From positions 1-37,763 of the forward strand of contig KE351685.1 of assembly GCA_000415185.1 (NCBI GenBank): 37,763 nucleotides of DNA, given 5' to 3'. This document shows, piece by piece, positions 33,784 to 37,763 of the stretch. Position 1 is the first letter of the stretch. The number at the start of each line of letters is the position of its first letter. The translations under genes and the position numbers were made by a program. The notes beneath the pieces are model-generated. The model worked only from the letters and a program-made list of their open reading frames with translations. It did not search any database and was not told the origin of the DNA. Origin of the DNA: Enterococcus faecalis 13-SD-W-01 (GTDB lineage Bacteria; Bacillota; Bacilli; Lactobacillales; Enterococcaceae).

Positions 33784-34522
33784 ATAGCTCACTCCTTATT
33801 ATTTTTTCGCCAAGGATAACGTTCTTCGCGTTTTTTTGTAGTTGTTCTGTGAGGGTGTCGTCAAAATTCTCTGTGATTTTTTGATAGGCATCTTTTAAAC
33901 AGATCCGGCGGTAAACTAAGTCATGGGCATCTGTAGCAATCGTATGTATCAATCCTTTTTCCAACATACTGAATGCCGCATCTTGGATATTTTCTCCATA
34001 ATCACCTAGCAAACTCCCTACATTCATTTGTGTGATTCCGCCTCTTTGTATGAACCAATCTAATAATTGCAGTTTTTTGCGGAATTTTTTGTTACGTTCT
34101 GGATGGACAATGACAGGGATATAACCTTTGTTCAATAAATAGATGAACTGTTTTTTTGCATATCTCGGTATGTGATCTGAAGGAAACTCCAAAAGAAAAT
34201 ATTGTTCTTTTGAATCAAGGAACAAGATATCTTTTCTTTCAAGATATGTTGGCAATTCTTTGGATATCCTTACTTCTTGTGCTGGGATCAATGTGATTGG
34301 GATTTCTTTTTTAATAAATTCTTTTTGCAGTTTTCCAACGAGTGTTTTGACCAATATTGCTGGATTTCCATACACTTCATTAAAATGCGGGCTACAGCAA
34401 ACATGAGTGATTCCTTGTTCTGCTGCTGCTTCCGCCATACGAAGACTAGTTTCAAGATCTTCTGCTCCGTCATCAATGCCGGGCAAGAGATGGCAATGCA
34501 AATCGATTATGACAGTCACCAC
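33776..34522 (-). CDS. cpsB: Capsule tyrosine-protein phosphatase, PHP type
   Basis: Metal-dependent (manganese in relatives) phosphatase that removes phosphate from the CpsD kinase tail. The 248-aa protein has the PHP motifs DLHCHLLPGIDDGA (8-21), CCSPHF, VHPERN and ATDAHD. Initiation is unusual: no ATG is available near the start; two consecutive GTG codons follow the cpsD stop after three bases, and the AAAGG site overlaps the first. Translation is probably coupled to cpsD. It belongs to the CpsC-CpsD-CpsB control module of Wzy-dependent polymers. Confidence 0.93.
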   Translation of the reverse strand: MVTVIIDLHCHLLPGIDDGAEDLETSLRMAEAAAEQGITHVCCSPHFNEVYGNPAILVKTLVGKLQKEFIKKEIPITLIPAQEVRISKELPTYLERKDILFLDSKEQYFLLEFPSDHIPRYAKKQFIYLLNKGYIPVIVHPERNKKFRKKLQLLDWFIQRGGITQMNVGSLLGDYGENIQDAAFSMLEKGLIHTIATDAHDLVYRRICLKDAYQKITENFDDTLTEQLQKNAKNVILGEKIIRSELYG

Positions 34523-34525
34523 CTT

Positions 34526-35221
34526 TTAGTAGTAATAGATGTTCTCTTTTTGCTGAATAGAATTGTTATATACGATTCCAACTAAATTGACGCCTCCTTG
34601 TTTCAAAAGGCGCTGTGCTTTCAATGTTCTGTCTTTGCGGCTGTTATTTTCGCTAACGACCATCACGGTGCCGTCCGTTTTGGAAGAAACGATCTGTGCA
34701 TCGGCAACTGCAAAAAGAGCTGGAACATCGATCAATATAATGTCGTAAATTCTTTTCGTTTTTTCCAAGACCGAATCAAATTTCTTCGAATTCAATAGTT
34801 CTGCAGGGTTGGGCGGAAAGGTTCCTGAGACTAAAACAGAAAGATTATCGATTTCCGTTTTTTGAATCGTTTCTGCTATTTTTTTGTCTGAACTCAATAG
34901 ATTGCTCAGACCGTCAACATTTAGCAGTTGAAAGGTTTTAGCCACTGTTGGTCGTCTCATATCTGCATCAATAAGCAGTACATTATAGCCAGCTTCCGCA
35001 TATACCACGGCAAGATTAGCTGCTGTTGTTGATTTTCCTTCTCCTGGATCGCCAGAAACGATAGTAAGGGTTTTTAGTTCTTTATCAGAAGAGACCGCGA
35101 ATTGAAGATTTGTGCGAATTTTTCGATATTGTTCTGATATAGGTGATTTTTTGTCGTACATCGTAATCAGTTCGATGTTGCTCGTATGTTTTCCCCGGCG
35201 TCTTTTTTTAAACAACTTCAT
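34526..35221 (-). CDS. cpsD: Capsule BY-kinase (tyrosine-protein kinase)
   Basis: Cytosolic autophosphorylating tyrosine kinase that works with CpsC to control chain length and export. The 231-aa protein has Walker A SGDPGEGKST (56-65), Walker A' LLIDADMRRP (82-91), Walker B IILIDVPA, and a C-terminal tail ending in ENIYYY, a three-tyrosine cluster that is the phospho-acceptor site. It overlaps cpsC by ATGA. The kinase needs the cytosolic end of CpsC for activity, as in other Gram-positive split systems. Confidence 0.94.
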   Translation of the reverse strand: MKLFKKRRRGKHTSNIELITMYDKKSPISEQYRKIRTNLQFAVSSDKELKTLTIVSGDPGEGKSTTAANLAVVYAEAGYNVLLIDADMRRPTVAKTFQLLNVDGLSNLLSSDKKIAETIQKTEIDNLSVLVSGTFPPNPAELLNSKKFDSVLEKTKRIYDIILIDVPALFAVADAQIVSSKTDGTVMVVSENNSRKDRTLKAQRLLKQGGVNLVGIVYNNSIQQKENIYYY

Positions 35222-35946
35222 ATAAGATTCTTTCCTCTGCTTTTTTTTCTTGTCTTATTCCCTATTTTTGAGACTGTACCAAGCAAGGGCTGTTCAAGTT
35301 TAGACACTACAAATTCTTCATCTTTTATTTTTTGATTGAATAGTTCAATCAATAAAATTGCTAAAGAACAAACAACTCCGCCAGCTGCGCTTCCTAGCAG
35401 CGTATATTTTTTCAAACTGGGAGAAACAGGTTTTCGGCTTTTTGCCGCTTTCGATAGAATCGTTATTTCATCTATCGTGTCTTTTAAACCACTTTTTGCA
35501 TTTTGCTGAAACGTCTCTGCCACTGCGTTAGCAATATCTCGTGCTTTTTCAGGTGTATTAGATGTTGCACTGATTGAAAACAGCATAGAATCTTCCGTCG
35601 TTTTTACAGAGACAGCTTCTTTGATAGCCGAGTTACTAGAAAAGTTAAATTCAGATTGTTCATTTAATGTTGTCCGTACTTTGTCCATGATGAAATTGCT
35701 TTTGATCATGTCGTTGTAGGTGTTGATCAGCAAAAGGTTCGTACTGATTTCATTTGCTTTCGTACTGACGGTATCAGCACTTGGCATACTGACCATCATT
35801 TCAGCAGAAGAACTGTATTTCGGCTCAATAAAAAAATGCGTACCTCCTGCCGCTAACAGCCCGCCCACACCTATTGAAAGAAAGATCAGCCACAACTTTT
35901 TCTTTAAAGCTTCCAGCAAATCCAATAGATTTATAATGTCATCCAT
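35218..35946 (-). CDS. cpsC: Capsule chain-length regulator / kinase modulator (Wzz family)
   Basis: The 242-aa protein has the two-helix Wzz layout: membrane helices about 18-40 and 176-196. Between them is an extracellular, helix-rich domain (about 41-175) that starts with the Wzz motif EPKYSSSAEMMVS. The basic C-terminal tail (KTRKKSRGKN) faces the cytosol and should activate CpsD. First gene of the operon, about 78 nt after the predicted transcription start, with AAGGAG upstream. No LytR-CpsA-Psr gene precedes it, unlike many streptococcal loci. Confidence 0.92.
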   Translation of the reverse strand: MDDIINLLDLLEALKKKLWLIFLSIGVGGLLAAGGTHFFIEPKYSSSAEMMVSMPSADTVSTKANEISTNLLLINTYNDMIKSNFIMDKVRTTLNEQSEFNFSSNSAIKEAVSVKTTEDSMLFSISATSNTPEKARDIANAVAETFQQNAKSGLKDTIDEITILSKAAKSRKPVSPSLKKYTLLGSAAGGVVCSLAILLIELFNQKIKDEEFVVSKLEQPLLGTVSKIGNKTRKKSRGKNLI

Positions 35947-36030
35947 TCCTTAGTCTCCTTATAAAAACACTTATTTTCAAAAAACGATTGATTTTTTATG
36001 TAAGTTTTCTGAAACAAACCCGCAACAGCT

Positions 36031-36059
36031 AGTATACGGCTCTCTTTCACCCCTTCCAA
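36031..36059 (-). promoter_or_regulatory. Main promoter of the polysaccharide operon
   Basis: Read on the minus strand: TTGGAA (36054-36059), exactly 17 bp, TATACT (36031-36036). The leader to the cpsC ATG is about 78 nt and AT-rich. Confidence 0.8.
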
Positions 36060-36064
36060 CTTCA

Positions 36065-36080
36065 TTGAAACCGTTTTTAA
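36065..36080. promoter_or_regulatory. Candidate cre (CcpA) site upstream of the operon promoter
   Basis: TTGAAACCGTTTTTAA matches the cre consensus WTGNAANCGNWNNCW with one mismatch in either orientation. It lies about 6 bp upstream of the -35 box. Cre sites in this place can act positively or by overlap with RNA polymerase; direction of control is unknown. Confidence 0.45.
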
Positions 36081-36114
36081 GTTTTTTTAGATTGTTTTTA
36101 TTTATTCACAAAAT

Positions 36115-36166
36115 AAAAAAAGACTGATTATCATTTACATAACGTAACGATAATCAGTCTTTTTTA
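36115..36166. terminator. Bidirectional terminator of xylB
   Basis: Perfect arms GACTGATTATC and complement (36122-36132, 36149-36159), extended by A and T runs on the outside. Located 45 bp after the xylB stop and upstream of the polysaccharide operon promoter, which it insulates. Confidence 0.88.
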
Positions 36167-36210
36167 TGTTTTTTGAGATTCAAAAATTCATTTATTATAA
36201 TATATAGATT

Positions 36211-37710
36211 TTAAGAACGCCATTCTGCTAGTTCATGACATAATTCTGCAGTCCTTTGGTAAGCCTTTTGATAGGTTTTATAGATTTTTTTGTATTTTTT
36301 CACGTTTTCTGGATCTGGTGTGATTTCTTTATCATAACTGACAAATGTTTCTGCACAGCTTTGCGCATCTTTAAATAATCCGCTCCCGATTGCTGCTAAC
36401 ATCGCTGCGCCCATTCCTGGTCCTTGCTCTGTCGTAAGTGTTGCGATAGTCGTGTCAAAAATATCTGCCTGCATTTGAAGCCAGTCAGGATTTTTTGCGC
36501 CGCCGCCAACGGAGATGATTTTTTTAAAGGTGCGATTCGCTGTTTTTTCCATGATTACTTGAGAATCCTTCAAAGAAAAAGTGATTCCTTCCAAAACAGC
36601 TCGGCTGAAATGCTTCATTCGATGTCTGGTGTCGATGCCAATAAAACTACCGCGGATCTGACTATCCGTGTGAGGTGTCCGCTCTCCAACAATATAGGGC
36701 GTGAATAATAACCCATCCGCACCTGGCGAAACTTCGTGGACTTCTGCCAGCAATTCAGAAAAATTGCTTTCTGGCGCGAAGGTTTCTTTAAACCAGTTCA
36801 GTGAATTGCCTGCTGCTAACGTCACACCCATTGAATAATAACTATCTTTCAAGGTATGATTGAACAAATGAAGTTCCCCGGCATACTCTGCTTTTGCGGA
36901 AGATTCAAAGGATAAGAAGACCCCGCTTGTCCCAATCGAAAGCATTCCGCTTCCTTCTTTTGTGATTCCAGCGCCTAGTGCTGCACAGGCATTGTCAGCT
37001 CCACCAGCAAATATAGGAACTTCTTTTTCAAATCCTAAAGCTTCTTGCAGCGCTGGTCGAAGTATACCTGTTTTTTCTGTTGATTCAAAAAGCGGCGGCA
37101 GCAGTTCTTCAGAAATTTGAAATTCATCGAGAATCTCCTTTGCCCATTTTTTTTGCGGTACATCTAACAAAAGCGTGCCCGCTGCATCAGAATAATCGAT
37201 CGAATAATTGCCAGTCAGCCAAAAAGAAAGATAATCTTTCGGCAACATCATTTTCTTTGTTTTTTTCCAATTTTCTGGTTCATTTTCCTGTACCCAGAGG
37301 ATTTTGGGAAGGGTAAATCCTTCTAATGCTTTGTTCTTCGTTTGTGCTAATACTTTTTCGCCCAAAGTATCCATGATTTTTTTGCATTGTTCTGTCGTCC
37401 GAACGTCATTCCATAAGATCGCTGGACGAATAACTTCATTTTTTTCATCGAGTAAAACAAGGCTGTGCATTTGTCCTGAAAAACTGATGCCGGCTAAATC
37501 TGTTTTCAAACTTGGCAGTTTCTTGATTAGTTCCATCAAGACAGTTTCCGCAGCTTTTAACCAATCATTTGGATTTTGTTCACTATAGCCAGCTTGAGGC
37601 GCTGCAAGTGGATAATCCGCACTAGCTTCTGCTGCCAATACGCCGTTTTCTTGAAAAACCAGTCCTTTTAATGAACTCGTACCTAAATCCATCCCTAATA
37701 CATATGCCAA
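36211..37710 (-). CDS. xylB: Xylulokinase
   Basis: Phosphorylates D-xylulose to xylulose-5-phosphate with ATP, for entry into the pentose phosphate or phosphoketolase path. FGGY-kinase motifs: MDLGTSSLKG at the start, ISFSGQMHSLVLLD, AILWNDVRT, GGADNACAALGAG, SIGTSGVF and VGGGAKNPDWLQMQADIF. About 500 aa, normal length. The start is uncertain: TTG at 37710 (10 bp after AAAGG) gives the usual AYVLGMDLG beginning; GTG at 37719 sits too close to that site. An ATG at 37761 keeps the frame open to the window edge. No xylA or transporter is visible within the window. Confidence 0.92.
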   Translation of the reverse strand: MAYVLGMDLGTSSLKGLVFQENGVLAAEASADYPLAAPQAGYSEQNPNDWLKAAETVLMELIKKLPSLKTDLAGISFSGQMHSLVLLDEKNEVIRPAILWNDVRTTEQCKKIMDTLGEKVLAQTKNKALEGFTLPKILWVQENEPENWKKTKKMMLPKDYLSFWLTGNYSIDYSDAAGTLLLDVPQKKWAKEILDEFQISEELLPPLFESTEKTGILRPALQEALGFEKEVPIFAGGADNACAALGAGITKEGSGMLSIGTSGVFLSFESSAKAEYAGELHLFNHTLKDSYYSMGVTLAAGNSLNWFKETFAPESNFSELLAEVHEVSPGADGLLFTPYIVGERTPHTDSQIRGSFIGIDTRHRMKHFSRAVLEGITFSLKDSQVIMEKTANRTFKKIISVGGGAKNPDWLQMQADIFDTTIATLTTEQGPGMGAAMLAAIGSGLFKDAQSCAETFVSYDKEITPDPENVKKYKKIYKTYQKAYQRTAELCHELAEWRS

Positions 37711-37763
37711 TGATTTCACGACCTTTCTTAAATGGTGTTCAAAAGCTAGCCCCTGCGGCATTA

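Noticed and set aside
1-37763. Insertion sequences, prophage genes, tRNA-linked attachment sites or CRISPR arrays.
   Set aside because: None was seen. The only repeats are the hairpin units at 10217-10503 and short operators.

Overview
The window looks like a chromosomal segment of a low-GC Gram-positive coccus, most likely Enterococcus (E. faecium group or a near relative). This rests on gene content and style: MurT/GatD, an NtpJ/KtrB-type potassium transporter, a Gram-positive signal peptidase I, a Firmicutes-type heterodimeric ABC exporter, AgrC/AgrA-type signalling, a CpsC-CpsD-CpsB capsule module, short AT-rich spacers and strong AGGAGG ribosome sites. Species is an inference. I saw no rRNA, tRNA, insertion sequence, integrase or CRISPR array.

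Left part (1-12.6 kb) is housekeeping. It holds a DNA-alkyl transferase (ogt, minus), a CsbB/GtrB-like lipid glycosyltransferase, a 67-aa protein and a methyltransferase/VOC pair (all plus). Next come lepB and a translationally coupled pair of unknown surface proteins (minus), then ktrB and the murT-gatD operon (plus). After these lie a small lipoprotein, manA and a serine hydrolase (minus). Most units end in clear hairpin terminators. Between the lipoprotein gene and manA is a tandem of covarying hairpin repeats with no gene.

Middle part (12.6-20.4 kb, all minus): a two-domain VOC protein, a TetR-ABC-ABC drug-efflux operon whose promoter carries two tandem copies of a 13-bp operator, and a LytTR response regulator/GHKL histidine kinase pair of the Agr type without a visible agrBD.

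Right part (20.4-36.1 kb, all minus) is a tightly packed, 15-gene surface-polysaccharide operon. It is read from a well-formed promoter at 36031-36059 that has a one-mismatch cre site just upstream. Order of transcription: cpsC-cpsD-cpsB phosphoregulatory module, undecaprenyl-phosphate sugar transferase, Alg14/Alg13-type split glycosyltransferase, CDP-glycerol glycerophosphotransferase, GT4, EpsG-type polymerase, GT2, polysaccharide pyruvyl transferase, TagD-type cytidylyltransferase, MurJ/Wzx-type flippase, a 1062-aa secreted SLH/beta-helix protein, and galU. The gene set predicts a Wzy-type polymer carrying glycerol phosphate and ketal pyruvate. The SLH protein is the striking part. SLH domains classically dock on pyruvylated wall polysaccharide, so the operon appears to encode both the polymer, its pyruvyl decoration, and a polysaccharide-enzyme-like protein anchored on it. 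A xylulokinase gene (xylB) closes the window at the right edge.
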